From Desulfobulbaceae bacterium UBA5611 (GTDB lineage Bacteria; Desulfobacterota; Desulfobulbia; Desulfobulbales; Desulfocapsaceae), in assembly GCA_002424635.1 (NCBI GenBank), contig DIKT01000063.1, forward strand, positions 1-12,674: DNA of 12,674 nt, written 5' to 3'. Within the stretch, counting starts at the first letter, position 1. Each line of letters begins with the position of its first letter. Of this stretch, positions 1 to 7,887 are shown piece after piece. The notes under the pieces were generated by a model that saw only the letters and a program-made list of their open reading frames with translations, was not told the DNA's origin and ran no database searches. Position numbers and translations under genes: made by a program.

Positions 1-911
1 CCAATGAGGTTTTGGCACCCAAGCAACATGTAGTGCGTCAAGAACCTCTTCCGATCAATCCTTTTTTACCCCAGGTGTCTGATAATGGCGGGATTATAAT
101 TGGAGAAAATTCTAATGCCATTGCCAAGCGCATCGCTGGCCTATTTGACTCGGTATATGACATTGGGAATCAGCAGTACAGTGTTCTACACCGTGCCATC
201 ATGGACGGTGTAGAAAGTATGAAAAGTGGGATGAATCTTGATCACATGCTCTCAGTGATTGAATCAATGGCTGAGGATAAGCAGTATAAGACATACGCAC
301 AATCCTTGCACAACAAGTTACGCCCATTTGTCTTAGATCAACCATTTGCGTCTGGTGAGGCTGGCTTTGATTGGGACCATATCTTTCTTGAACAGGATCC
401 GATATGCAACATATTTCAGCTTGCTGGAATGGATATGTATTCCGGACGGTTAATTACCGAATTTATTCTCTGGGATTTGTATGGCCACCTCCAGTCCAAG
501 GGGAAGAAAACTGATCCCAAAGTCATTGTACTCGACGAGGTTCAGAATCTTGACCACAAGGAAGGAAGTCCCTTATCGAAATATTTGCGTGAAGGTAGAA
601 AATTTGGCCTTTCACTCATCCTTGCTACCCAAACCATGAGTAACATGAAAAAGGATGAGCGAGATCGTATGTTTAATGCGGAGCATAAACTCTTCTTCAG
701 GCCAGCGGACACAGAACTCAAAGCCTTTGCGGAGATTGCCGCCTTGGCAACGAGGCAAAAGGTAGACGAATGGATTCGTAAGCTATCGTCTCTCTCGAAA
801 GGAGAATGTTATTCCATTGGTCGTATTCTTGATCAATCTGGAGAAAAGCTTGTTTCGAGAGCCTTAAAAATTCGCGTAACGGCGTTGGAGGAGCGTAGTT
901 TCAATGAGTAA
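1..911 (+). CDS. HerA/DptH-like P-loop ATPase, C-terminal part (5'-truncated by window edge)
   Basis: The frame is open from base 3 (codons for Asn-Glu-Val precede the TTG at 12) with no good start, so this is the 3' part of a longer gene. Counting residues from the TTG at 12, a Walker B strand ending in Asp-Glu (VIVLDEVQNL, D175-E176) is followed by LREGRKFGLSLILATQ (193-207) and HKLFFRPADTE (225-235). This arrangement is typical of the HerA/FtsK-like ATPase core, where the ATQ segment acts as sensor strand. The PINPF segment (14-18) also recalls HerA-family proteins. The Walker A lysine must lie upstream of the window. HerA-like ATPases are hexameric DNA translocases or pumps; DptH of phosphorothioation-dependent restriction has such a core, and this could be a relative. 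The stop overlaps the next gene by 8 bases, so the two are co-translated. The ATPase call is fairly sure; the DptH-type assignment is tentative. Confidence 0.8.
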   Translation, partial: NEVLAPKQHVVRQEPLPINPFLPQVSDNGGIIIGENSNAIAKRIAGLFDSVYDIGNQQYSVLHRAIMDGVESMKSGMNLDHMLSVIESMAEDKQYKTYAQSLHNKLRPFVLDQPFASGEAGFDWDHIFLEQDPICNIFQLAGMDMYSGRLITEFILWDLYGHLQSKGKKTDPKVIVLDEVQNLDHKEGSPLSKYLREGRKFGLSLILATQTMSNMKKDERDRMFNAEHKLFFRPADTELKAFAEIAALATRQKVDEWIRKLSSLSKGECYSIGRILDQSGEKLVSRALKIRVTALEERSFNE

Positions 912-1743
912 GCCTTCGCGTCTTCCACGAAATTTCCATAAAACATTTAAACCTGAACGACAGTATATCAATGCAATGCTGCGATATGCCTCATCTGGCC
1001 AAGCAGGAGACTACCAGACCATTTCTGAGTCAACCGGGATACCAACCGGGACATCAAGCGGCAAAGTTCCAGCAATTTTGGATTATTGCAAAGGAATGGG
1101 ATTAATAGCTTTGAAAGGATCGGTTCGTTCAGCTGTAAAAAAACCAGAGTTAACCGACTTTGGTAGGGTTGTGTTACTTGAAGATCCCTTCATGAAGGCT
1201 GGCATAAGTCAATGGCTTGCACATTTTAACCTTTGCAGCCCCCTTTCAGGAGCTGATGTTTGGTACCAAACTTTTTTTGCTGGTACACAATCTCTTGGAA
1301 TGAGCTTCCCGAGGATAAAGCTTGAATCTCATCTAGGCATTGTCTATGGCACCCAGAAAAGTGGAATCATTGGGCCATTAATAGGCACATATGAGGATGA
1401 AGCATCTTTTAAAGTCTGTGGGGTCTTATCAGAAGTGAATGGCCTGGTTGTTCGAAGACCGGCCCCAATTGATGATGAATTTGGGCTTGGCTATGGCGCT
1501 TGGCTCCTCCAATTAATCAGTGATCATTTTCCCAAACGACGTCAAGTTCCTGTTACAGAATTGGATTCTTCTGCGGGATGGAGAACAATTCCAGGCTGGG
1601 ATATCACTTCTCTTCAAAAGGTATTAGAGCTTGTCGAACGTAAAGGAATATTAGAAGTAGATAGACACATGGATCCATGGCTCATTTGCCCTCATAAAAG
1701 TCCTGCCGACGCTTGGCGTAAGATATACGACGACATGATTTAA
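904..1743 (+). CDS. DUF4007-like protein with probable winged-helix domain
   Basis: This is a complete 279-residue soluble protein. The ATG at 904 is supported by a strong GGAGGAG site at 887-893 and by the 8-base overlap with the preceding ATPase gene. The N-terminal NFHKTFKPER (10-19) resembles the conserved F-H-x-T-F motif that I recall at the start of DUF4007 proteins, and the length fits that family. Residues about 35-95 (TGIPTGTSSGKVPAILDYC, then a short beta-rich stretch and LTDFG) look like a winged helix-turn-helix, suggesting DNA or protein binding. The C-terminal third (about 195-275) may hold a second small helical/winged domain. No catalytic motif, membrane segment or metal site is visible. 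DUF4007 genes are found in defence islands, often near dnd-type sulfur-modification genes; the biochemical role is not established to my knowledge. Here it probably works with the two flanking ATPases as specificity or adaptor subunit, which is inference. Confidence 0.7.
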   Translation: MSKPSRLPRNFHKTFKPERQYINAMLRYASSGQAGDYQTISESTGIPTGTSSGKVPAILDYCKGMGLIALKGSVRSAVKKPELTDFGRVVLLEDPFMKAGISQWLAHFNLCSPLSGADVWYQTFFAGTQSLGMSFPRIKLESHLGIVYGTQKSGIIGPLIGTYEDEASFKVCGVLSEVNGLVVRRPAPIDDEFGLGYGAWLLQLISDHFPKRRQVPVTELDSSAGWRTIPGWDITSLQKVLELVERKGILEVDRHMDPWLICPHKSPADAWRKIYDDMI

Positions 1744-1759
1744 TCAAAAAGGAGTCCCC

Positions 1760-4700
1760 ATGGCCGAACAGCTCAACAATATAGTCCGTTTTCGCGGTGA
1801 TCGCCTTTTTAATGGGGCGGTGAGTATTGGTTGGTTTGGGACTGATGACACAAAATCCCAAGTTGCCAGTCAAGCTTTTGTTTTCCATGGGCCAAAGTAT
1901 CATGGTGTGCAGCAGGAAGATGTAGGAACGCTTCATGGGCATCGACTTCAAGATACAGCCAGTTTTACTCGTGCCATTGTTCAAAGATGTTATGGGATTG
2001 AAGACCAGCCGTTCACTCTTGCAATAGCTGGCTATGGAACCGGAAAATCACACCTCGGCCTAACATTAGCCAACCTGTTGAGCTCACCGGGTGATCAAAC
2101 GGCCAAAAATATTTTGGCTGCGATTGAAGCAGCGGATGCCGATATAAGTGAAGACATAAGATTAATCCTAAGGGAATCGTCTAAACCTTGTTTGGCTATA
2201 GCTCTGAACGGGATGCAAAGTTTCGATTTCGCGGCTGAATTCACGAAACAAATCGTGAGGGTTCTCAAGCGCGACGGTCATGATTCAAAACCTTTAGATG
2301 ATTTGCGACCCCGATTTGGGCAAGCAGTTTCTCTGGTTCGTATGTCCAACGATGTGGTCATAAATGAACTTCTTGCAGCCTCGGATGCCGTCTCAGTTGA
2401 CCTACTTATTAGCGATCTAGAACAACAAGATGAAAGAGCGTATGCGAAGGTTCATGATTTCTTTGCTGCCAGGGGAATGCCAATACGAGCATTAACAGGA
2501 GAATCTGTCCGAGATGTCATCGATATTACAGTAAGAGAATATTGTGGGACTGGGAAACCATATCGCAGTTTGCTGGTGCTTTTTGATGAGTTTGGGAAAT
2601 ACACTGAATTCGCAACCGTTCGCAGCCAGATTGCCGGTAGCGGGGTCTTGCAAGACCTTTTTGAGGGCATACAGGCAAACGCGAGCAATGCATGTTTTGT
2701 GGGGTTTATCCAGTTTGAGCTGAATGCATATATTCAGCGCATTGCTCCAGAGTACAAAAATGAGATACTTCGGTATATCACAAGATATCAGTCGGCTAAT
2801 AAATTATATCTATCAATTAATCTTGAAACCCTTATCGCTAGCTTGCTCGAAAAACGGCAAGCACCACTTCTTAATCAGTGGTTTGAGAGTAGCCAGGCTA
2901 AGCAAGAATCCGTCGCAACTATGAGCAATCTTGCTCGTTGGTTTCCCCAATCAAAAAATTATCGACTGTGGGGGGATGCTGATCAGTTTCATAATGTTGT
3001 AAGTAAGGGTTGCTGGCCTCTTTCTCCTTACTCAACTTGGCTCCTTTTTTATCTCGCATCTGCCGGGAAACATCTACAGGAACGCTCTGCTTTAGCCTTA
3101 CTTGGTGATGTGTTCCAACGGTTTAACCAAAAAGAAATCATAGGGATTGGGGAATGGATAATATCTCCTGCTGACTTATGGTCTGAAATGCTTCAGCAGG
3201 AATTAATAAGCTCTGAAGAAATTGGGCAACAAGGTTCTATAGCCCATGCTTATGCCTCCGTTACAGCAAAACATGGAGCACGGTTTTCAAAAGAGTTAAT
3301 TATGGTGCTCCGAGCTGTTGTAATGGCCTCGAAACTTGGGCTTCAGGTAGCAAACAAATCAGAAGCAATTACCGCTCTTAGTATGCTCGCCGGCGTTTCC
3401 CAGAATATTGCTGAAAATAGTATTCGACTTCTCCAAGAAGAATATAACGTTCTGGAGTGGGACGAATCCTTCAAAGCTTTTGATATACTTGGCGATGCCG
3501 TACCACGCACCCAATTTCTCGCGTTTGTCCGCCAGAGAGTAGCCAGTTCATATGACGAGTCCGGGAAGGCGCAATTATTTGCAAGTAAAGCCTCCGAGTG
3601 GTGTGACCTCCTTGGAGATCTCGAATGTGATTTTGCAGAGTTAAACAAAATCACGACGCGAGAATGGCGGTATCAGGCTGCCACCTCCAACCTGAACTAT
3701 CTTGCTCAACAAATTAAGATTGCTAGTGATCAGTGGGCAACATCAATTGAGGTAGATGACCCAAGGGGAACAATTATCTATGTTTATATTGACCAAAGTC
3801 GTGATCCGGACGCAATTATACCAGATGCAAGAAAGCTATTAAAGACTGCCGCACGAGAAGTAGGCCCACAAGCACTACCGGTACTCCTAATATTGTTACA
3901 TGATAAAGTTGGCGCTCTTGGTCAGGCACTAGCGGAATACGCTGTACTCGATGATATAAGCGAAACAGATAAAGCCAGATTTGGCAATCTGATTGGTGCA
4001 CACAAGGAGAAGCTTAGTAAGGCTATCCGAGAACAAATTGACTCTATGATTAAAGAAAGACGCTATGTCACAGGATTAAAAGAGGATTTAGCGACTCAAC
4101 GTTTGAGCCAAGTTGGAGCTGAAATATTTTCACGGATATACAAAAATCCGATTCCTTTCCCATTTGACGGGTTTAGCACAGCCAGGGGTAATGCCGCTGA
4201 CACCTGCCATGAACTGACGAGGGAGTTGTTAAGCAGTAAACTAGATTATGATGGAGTTATTGCTAAACCGATAAAGGCAAAAAATCGTGCCATAACGGTA
4301 TTAAAGGAGAATTGGGGGATATTTAATAAGAATGGTTCCATTTCAAGGAGACCTATACTCCCAGTTATTCGTACACTTACCGAGAAATGGGATGATACGT
4401 TGACAAATGAGCAACGGATATCATTAGCCGAAGCTATAAGGCAAATTTGTCGTCCACCTTATGGAGCGAACATTGCTTCCGCTGGGCTTTTCTTGGGAGT
4501 TTTCCTTGCTCCCCGGGCGGAGAAGCTCGTTGTAGTGAGGGACGGGGAACAAATCGCTATTGCACAGTGGCTTCAAGACGGAATTTTTCGAGGCAAATTT
4601 ATCAATTTATCCATGCTTCATGGCATGGATCTTATGCAGATTGGTGAGGCATCGTCAGAATGGGAAACATTGCTTGATGAGTGGGAGCAATGTGCAGATC

Positions 4701-6040
4701 ATCTTAGTAGATTCAGTAGTCTCCAACGTTCTTTTGAATTGAAAAAACGACTACCTGTTCCGCCGTTGATGGTTTATCGAGAAGAGAGACTTCGAGAGCA
4801 GGCCATGGCCAGTATGGAAGCCTTAAAACAAATGGAAAAGGATCAAGACGATGCTTTCAGCAAATTAGAAAATGGGATGAGCCGTCGAGATGTAGCATTA
4901 CTTGCATGGGGGGCGGGAGAAGTAAAAAAACTCAGTGACAAAATGTTAGAAGAAAAGTCGCTTTGGGCTGAGTCTCAGGTGTCTGAGCTCTATCCCTACC
5001 TTGAAAGAACGAGACTCGCTGTTATTCATTTTTTCCCAGAATGGATATCCCAACAAGCCCCAAGATCTGATGCTCCATCTGATGTCGGAGATTTCAAACA
5101 TAAAATGTTGAGACTTGTTGGGGCAAACCTGAAGAAGTTAGACCTTGAATCCGAGTTCGAAAAATTGGAGGCGCATACTCTACAAGTAATTAAAAATGCG
5201 GAATCTATTGCAGAAGCACGTCAGATTATAAGAGACATTCAATCGTGGCTGACTTCACATGCCGATGCCACCCGCATCGGCCGAGTCTCTGAGATACGAG
5301 CCTTAAAACAGGTTGGAACTGATTATTCTCGTAAAATTCAAACAATAGCAAAGCGTATTCAGCTTCCTGAAATTGGGCAAGTCCGAACTGATCTGTCCGA
5401 TTTTCTGCATAAGTTGAAAAACAGTGAGAATGAGATTGTGCAACGTGCTTCTGCAATATGGGATACCAATATTCAAACGGAAATTGATATAGAGAAAGTT
5501 CTCGATGAAGTTGAATCTCTTTTTAGCGCATTTGAAAATCTTCCAAGTGATCAAGAAGATTTCCAACTTATGCGTAAGGCTTTGAGACAATATAAAAAGT
5601 GTTTCAATCAGCTTTCTGATGACAATTTGACATGGCCAAATCTTGACAAATTAGCGGATAAAATAAAGAAAGAAAACCAGACATTTTTTGAAGATGATGA
5701 AGAAATACCATGGGATCCAGATGAAACTATTGATGCCTTTATCGATGAGATATCTAAACAGAGGGAAGAAAAAAGTTTAGCGTGGATTAATACCATTGAA
5801 AATGAAGCTGAAGACATTGCCAGTATGCCAGCTGCCGAAGCAAATCGCCTGCTAGCACGTGTAAATTCCCATCCTTCTTTACTAACGCCAACCCACAAAA
5901 ATCAGGTCAAAATTATCTCTCAAAAAATTACTGCACGTTTGGAGGAATTGACCTTGGAATGGTTAGTTGAAAAATTCATAGAACTTCCGTCAAGTAGCAA
6001 AAAAGAGTTCTTGCGAATGGCTCAACAGCTGATTGCATAG
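1760..6040 (+). CDS. Very large P-loop ATPase (1426 aa), BrxC/PglY-like in organisation
   Basis: The ATG at 1760 has an AGGAG site at 1750-1754 and lies 16 bases after the DUF4007-like gene. A Walker A motif GYGTGKSH (91-98) follows a hydrophobic strand. Walker B is LLVLFDEFGKY (271-281, D276-E277), and a sensor-like strand FVGFIQ (313-318) and RYITRYQ (338-344) follow, so an AAA+/STAND-like ATPase module fills roughly residues 80-350. The remaining thousand residues are mostly helical. The stretches around 1030-1110 and 1180-1400 are charged and look like coiled coil. No nuclease, helicase or membrane motif is visible. Size, an N-terminal ATPase with a FDEF-type Walker B and a long helical tail recall BrxC/PglY of BREX and Pgl phage defence, but I cannot claim homology by eye. 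It probably forms a multimeric platform with the HerA-like and DUF4007-like products. The codons are AT-rich, unlike the tra genes to the right. The reading frame is intact throughout. Confidence 0.8.
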   Translation: MAEQLNNIVRFRGDRLFNGAVSIGWFGTDDTKSQVASQAFVFHGPKYHGVQQEDVGTLHGHRLQDTASFTRAIVQRCYGIEDQPFTLAIAGYGTGKSHLGLTLANLLSSPGDQTAKNILAAIEAADADISEDIRLILRESSKPCLAIALNGMQSFDFAAEFTKQIVRVLKRDGHDSKPLDDLRPRFGQAVSLVRMSNDVVINELLAASDAVSVDLLISDLEQQDERAYAKVHDFFAARGMPIRALTGESVRDVIDITVREYCGTGKPYRSLLVLFDEFGKYTEFATVRSQIAGSGVLQDLFEGIQANASNACFVGFIQFELNAYIQRIAPEYKNEILRYITRYQSANKLYLSINLETLIASLLEKRQAPLLNQWFESSQAKQESVATMSNLARWFPQSKNYRLWGDADQFHNVVSKGCWPLSPYSTWLLFYLASAGKHLQERSALALLGDVFQRFNQKEIIGIGEWIISPADLWSEMLQQELISSEEIGQQGSIAHAYASVTAKHGARFSKELIMVLRAVVMASKLGLQVANKSEAITALSMLAGVSQNIAENSIRLLQEEYNVLEWDESFKAFDILGDAVPRTQFLAFVRQRVASSYDESGKAQLFASKASEWCDLLGDLECDFAELNKITTREWRYQAATSNLNYLAQQIKIASDQWATSIEVDDPRGTIIYVYIDQSRDPDAIIPDARKLLKTAAREVGPQALPVLLILLHDKVGALGQALAEYAVLDDISETDKARFGNLIGAHKEKLSKAIREQIDSMIKERRYVTGLKEDLATQRLSQVGAEIFSRIYKNPIPFPFDGFSTARGNAADTCHELTRELLSSKLDYDGVIAKPIKAKNRAITVLKENWGIFNKNGSISRRPILPVIRTLTEKWDDTLTNEQRISLAEAIRQICRPPYGANIASAGLFLGVFLAPRAEKLVVVRDGEQIAIAQWLQDGIFRGKFINLSMLHGMDLMQIGEASSEWETLLDEWEQCADHLSRFSSLQRSFELKKRLPVPPLMVYREERLREQAMASMEALKQMEKDQDDAFSKLENGMSRRDVALLAWGAGEVKKLSDKMLEEKSLWAESQVSELYPYLERTRLAVIHFFPEWISQQAPRSDAPSDVGDFKHKMLRLVGANLKKLDLESEFEKLEAHTLQVIKNAESIAEARQIIRDIQSWLTSHADATRIGRVSEIRALKQVGTDYSRKIQTIAKRIQLPEIGQVRTDLSDFLHKLKNSENEIVQRASAIWDTNIQTEIDIEKVLDEVESLFSAFENLPSDQEDFQLMRKALRQYKKCFNQLSDDNLTWPNLDKLADKIKKENQTFFEDDEEIPWDPDETIDAFIDEISKQREEKSLAWINTIENEAEDIASMPAAEANRLLARVNSHPSLLTPTHKNQVKIISQKITARLEELTLEWLVEKFIELPSSSKKEFLRMAQQLIA

Positions 6041-6045
6041 AAGGG
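6039..6045 (+). promoter_or_regulatory. Ribosome binding site deciding the methyltransferase start
   Basis: AGAAGGG overlaps the stop codon of the large ATPase and sits 8 bases before a GTG at 6054. It supports GTG 6054 over the longer TTG 6033, which lies upstream of this site and inside the ATPase gene. Confidence 0.55.
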
Positions 6046-6053
6046 TATTTATT

Positions 6054-7334
6054 GTGGATCCAAATATTGCTCAGGCTATTTCTAGCTTAAAGGAAGCCAT
6101 CCTCAGCCTCCGCCCTGCAACTTCATGGGTTAAGGAAGGGATGAACTTTGTTTTAGTTGTCGGAGCTATTTTTACTATTTATAAAATATTGAAGGAAGTT
6201 GGATATCAGAAAAGAATATTTTTAGAAGGGCAAAATTTAAAGGAAAGAGAAGCGATACGAAATAGGCTAGATAATTTTTTCGCACCTCTTAAAGAATTAC
6301 GAGCTGAATCAAGAATTTTGTATTCTCATTTCGCAGAAGATGAAAAAGCCATTACCAAACAGAACAAAGAAAAAACTTTTAGAACTCTGCGGCATCTCTC
6401 CCAGGGAAAATCTTTTTCCGATCAAGACCAAGCTATTTTGACTGAAATCATAGCAATTGGCAAAAAACAGTTATCTCTAATTGAAGAAAAGGGATGTGTT
6501 CTAGAAAACTCAAGCTTAGCAGAGCTATTAGGATGTCTCGGCGCACACATAAGGCTGCTTTCCATTGCGGCAGATCGAAAACTCGACGGAATGTCTGATA
6601 AACTTGAAGACATCGTTTTTCCTCTAGAGGTAGATGGTGCGATAGAATCAGAAATAAGAAAACTACGCGACCAATACAAGGCACTATTGGACCCTTCCAA
6701 AACCAAGAAGAGAAATTCTGTAAAACTCTCAAAAGAACAAAAAAGGATTGTTTCTCTTTATGATCAAGATGCTGAAGAATATTTTAGAGAAACAGCATAT
6801 ATTGACATGACGGACGAGTATCAAAAATTCAGAAACCAAATTCCTTTTGCCGGAACCATTTTTGATGCTGGGTGTGGTGTTGGAAGAGATACGCGATATT
6901 TTATCAAAAAAGGATACAGAGTCATTTCGTTGGATGCAAGCATTGAGATGGTCAATCTGTGTCGACAATACCCATTCTCCTACTGCCTTCACATGTCTTT
7001 TGACATGATTGAATATATAGAAGAATTCGATGGTATATGGGCCTGTGCATCATTAATCCATCTTTCTCCAAAAGATTTTAAAGAAAGTTTATCAAGGCTC
7101 GCAAATGCCACTAAGCAGGGAGGAGTTTTATATTTCTCTCTTAAAAAAGGAACGGGGAAAACCAATAACGGCGGAAAAACAACCTACCACTACAATATTA
7201 ATGATATCAATCAGATAATGGTTGAAGAATTAATGTTTGAAATAGTTGATGTTTGGGAAAACGAAGGAAAGAAAAAAAGCGAATCTGCCAGCTGGACCAA
7301 CTATCTTTTTAAAAAACCAAAATCTTTTCAATAA
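6054..7334 (+). CDS. Membrane-anchored protein with C-terminal class I SAM methyltransferase domain
   Basis: The GTG at 6054 gives 426 residues, 13 bases after the ATPase stop. A single hydrophobic helix (about 31-46, NFVLVVGAIFTIYKIL) is followed by a basic, helical region (50-230) that I do not recognise. It contains a CLGAHIRLL segment (161-169) and a Lys-rich linker near 215-230. Residues about 235-422 form a class I Rossmann methyltransferase: motif I FDAGCGVGRDT (270-280), the acidic end of strand 2 VISLDAS (290-296, D294), WACASLIHL (329-337) and GGVLYFSLKKG (356-366). This fold transfers methyl from S-adenosylmethionine. There is no DPPY/NPPF motif of adenine or N4-cytosine DNA methylases and no PC motif of C5-cytosine methylases, so the target is more likely RNA, protein or a small molecule. 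As last gene of the ATPase operon it may be a membrane-tethered effector or accessory, or an unrelated passenger. The domain call is firm; the role is unknown. Confidence 0.8.
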   Translation: MDPNIAQAISSLKEAILSLRPATSWVKEGMNFVLVVGAIFTIYKILKEVGYQKRIFLEGQNLKEREAIRNRLDNFFAPLKELRAESRILYSHFAEDEKAITKQNKEKTFRTLRHLSQGKSFSDQDQAILTEIIAIGKKQLSLIEEKGCVLENSSLAELLGCLGAHIRLLSIAADRKLDGMSDKLEDIVFPLEVDGAIESEIRKLRDQYKALLDPSKTKKRNSVKLSKEQKRIVSLYDQDAEEYFRETAYIDMTDEYQKFRNQIPFAGTIFDAGCGVGRDTRYFIKKGYRVISLDASIEMVNLCRQYPFSYCLHMSFDMIEYIEEFDGIWACASLIHLSPKDFKESLSRLANATKQGGVLYFSLKKGTGKTNNGGKTTYHYNINDINQIMVEELMFEIVDVWENEGKKKSESASWTNYLFKKPKSFQ

Positions 7335-7335
7335 T

Positions 7336-7349
7336 CGGAGTTAACTCCG
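7336..7349 (+). repeat. Perfect 14-bp palindrome before the first small zinc-ribbon gene
   Basis: CGGAGTTAACTCCG is identical to its own reverse complement, begins one base after the methyltransferase stop codon and ends one base before the GTG at 7351. Its left arm contains the GGAG (7337-7340) that would be the ribosome binding site of that gene. It could be an operator or an RNA hairpin hiding the ribosome site. No T-run follows, so it is not a rho-independent terminator. One such palindrome per window is not far from chance. Confidence 0.4.
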
Positions 7350-7350
7350 C

Positions 7351-7560
7351 GTGAATAAATTCAAATACCAAATATCAGACAAAACCGATCAGGAAATCTG
7401 GGTCTGCGAAGCCTGCAAAAAGGGGAATAATCAACTGATCTTGACAGGCAAATGGAAACTGATTGACCGCTGCAGCGATAGTGGAATTTTGTGTTCCCTT
7501 TGTGAAGAGAATAGGCCTGATGCTGCCCACAGATCCCCTGCGGCAAAAATAGAAACTTGA
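7351..7560 (+). CDS. Small zinc-ribbon-like protein, unknown function (69 aa)
   Basis: A GTG start 16 bases after the methyltransferase stop, with GGAG at 7337-7340 about 10 bases upstream, opens a 69-residue frame. Two CxxC pairs, CEAC (19-22) and CSLC (48-51), are spaced as in a zinc ribbon. The tail is Ala/Pro-rich and unstructured. There is no signal peptide or membrane helix. I do not recognise a family. Its position makes it either the last gene of the cargo operon or the first of a two-gene zinc-ribbon unit with the next gene. The paired cysteines argue that the frame is real, though its length alone would not. Confidence 0.55.
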   Translation: MNKFKYQISDKTDQEIWVCEACKKGNNQLILTGKWKLIDRCSDSGILCSLCEENRPDAAHRSPAAKIET

Positions 7561-7585
7561 CTTGTTGGAACGAACTGCCGATATT
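7557..7585 (+). promoter_or_regulatory. Candidate sigma-70-like promoter for the second zinc-ribbon gene
   Basis: TTGACT (7557-7562) matches the -35 consensus at five of six positions. GATATT (7580-7585) lies 17 bases on and matches the -10 at four of six, including the conserved second A and last T. Transcription would start near 7592, some 30 bases before the ATG at 7624. Such matches also arise by chance in AT-rich DNA. Confidence 0.3.
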
Positions 7586-7623
7586 AAACGATGGGAAAAA
7601 GACTTGGAGATAAGGCAGACAAA

Positions 7624-7887
7624 ATGACAACCGCTTTTGAAGAAAATACTGCTCTATGTCCGCATTGCGGGGCGGAACCGATTGACGACGATGACCTGTG
7701 CAAATTTTGCGGCAAGGCCATGGTGCCGGTAGGGTCTGTCAAGAGCACTTCCAATATGGTAAAAGCGGGATTACGGTCATTAAAAACGAAGATTCGGCCG
7801 ATGACCGCTGAAGAGCTTGATGACCAGGAAAAATCCCTCGCCATCTTCGATCCGGCCAATCCTGCTAATCCAATCTGGGATGAGTGA
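7624..7887 (+). CDS. Zinc-ribbon protein, unknown function (87 aa)
   Basis: The ATG at 7624 is preferred because AAGG (7612-7615) lies 8 bases upstream. An in-frame ATG at 7591 would add 11 residues but has no ribosome site at a usable distance. CPHCG (12-16) and CKFCG (26-30) are two classical zinc knuckles 10 residues apart, forming a compact zinc ribbon, separated by an acidic IDDDD stretch. The rest is Lys/Arg-rich (about 40-58), then acidic with a Pro/Asn tail. There is no membrane segment. Zinc ribbons of this type bind nucleic acid or act in protein contacts; I cannot assign a role. The gene is convergent with traG and abuts it without a spare base: its TGA (7885-7887) touches the complement of the traG stop (7888-7890). 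Base composition is between that of the cargo and the tra genes, so it may belong to the backbone of the mobile element. Confidence 0.65.
   Translation: MTTAFEENTALCPHCGAEPIDDDDLCKFCGKAMVPVGSVKSTSNMVKAGLRSLKTKIRPMTAEELDDQEKSLAIFDPANPANPIWDE

Noticed and set aside
12..911. The TTG at 12 as the true start of the first ATPase gene
   Set aside because: The frame is open to the window edge, no ribosome site precedes the TTG, and a Walker A motif needed by this fold is missing, so the gene begins upstream.
6033..6053. TTG 6033 as start of the methyltransferase gene
   Set aside because: It lies inside the preceding gene without a ribosome site; GTG 6054 has AGAAGGG at good distance.
7591..7623. 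ATG 7591 as start of the second zinc-ribbon gene
   Set aside because: No ribosome site at a workable distance; ATG 7624 has AAGG 8 bases upstream. The longer form cannot be fully excluded.
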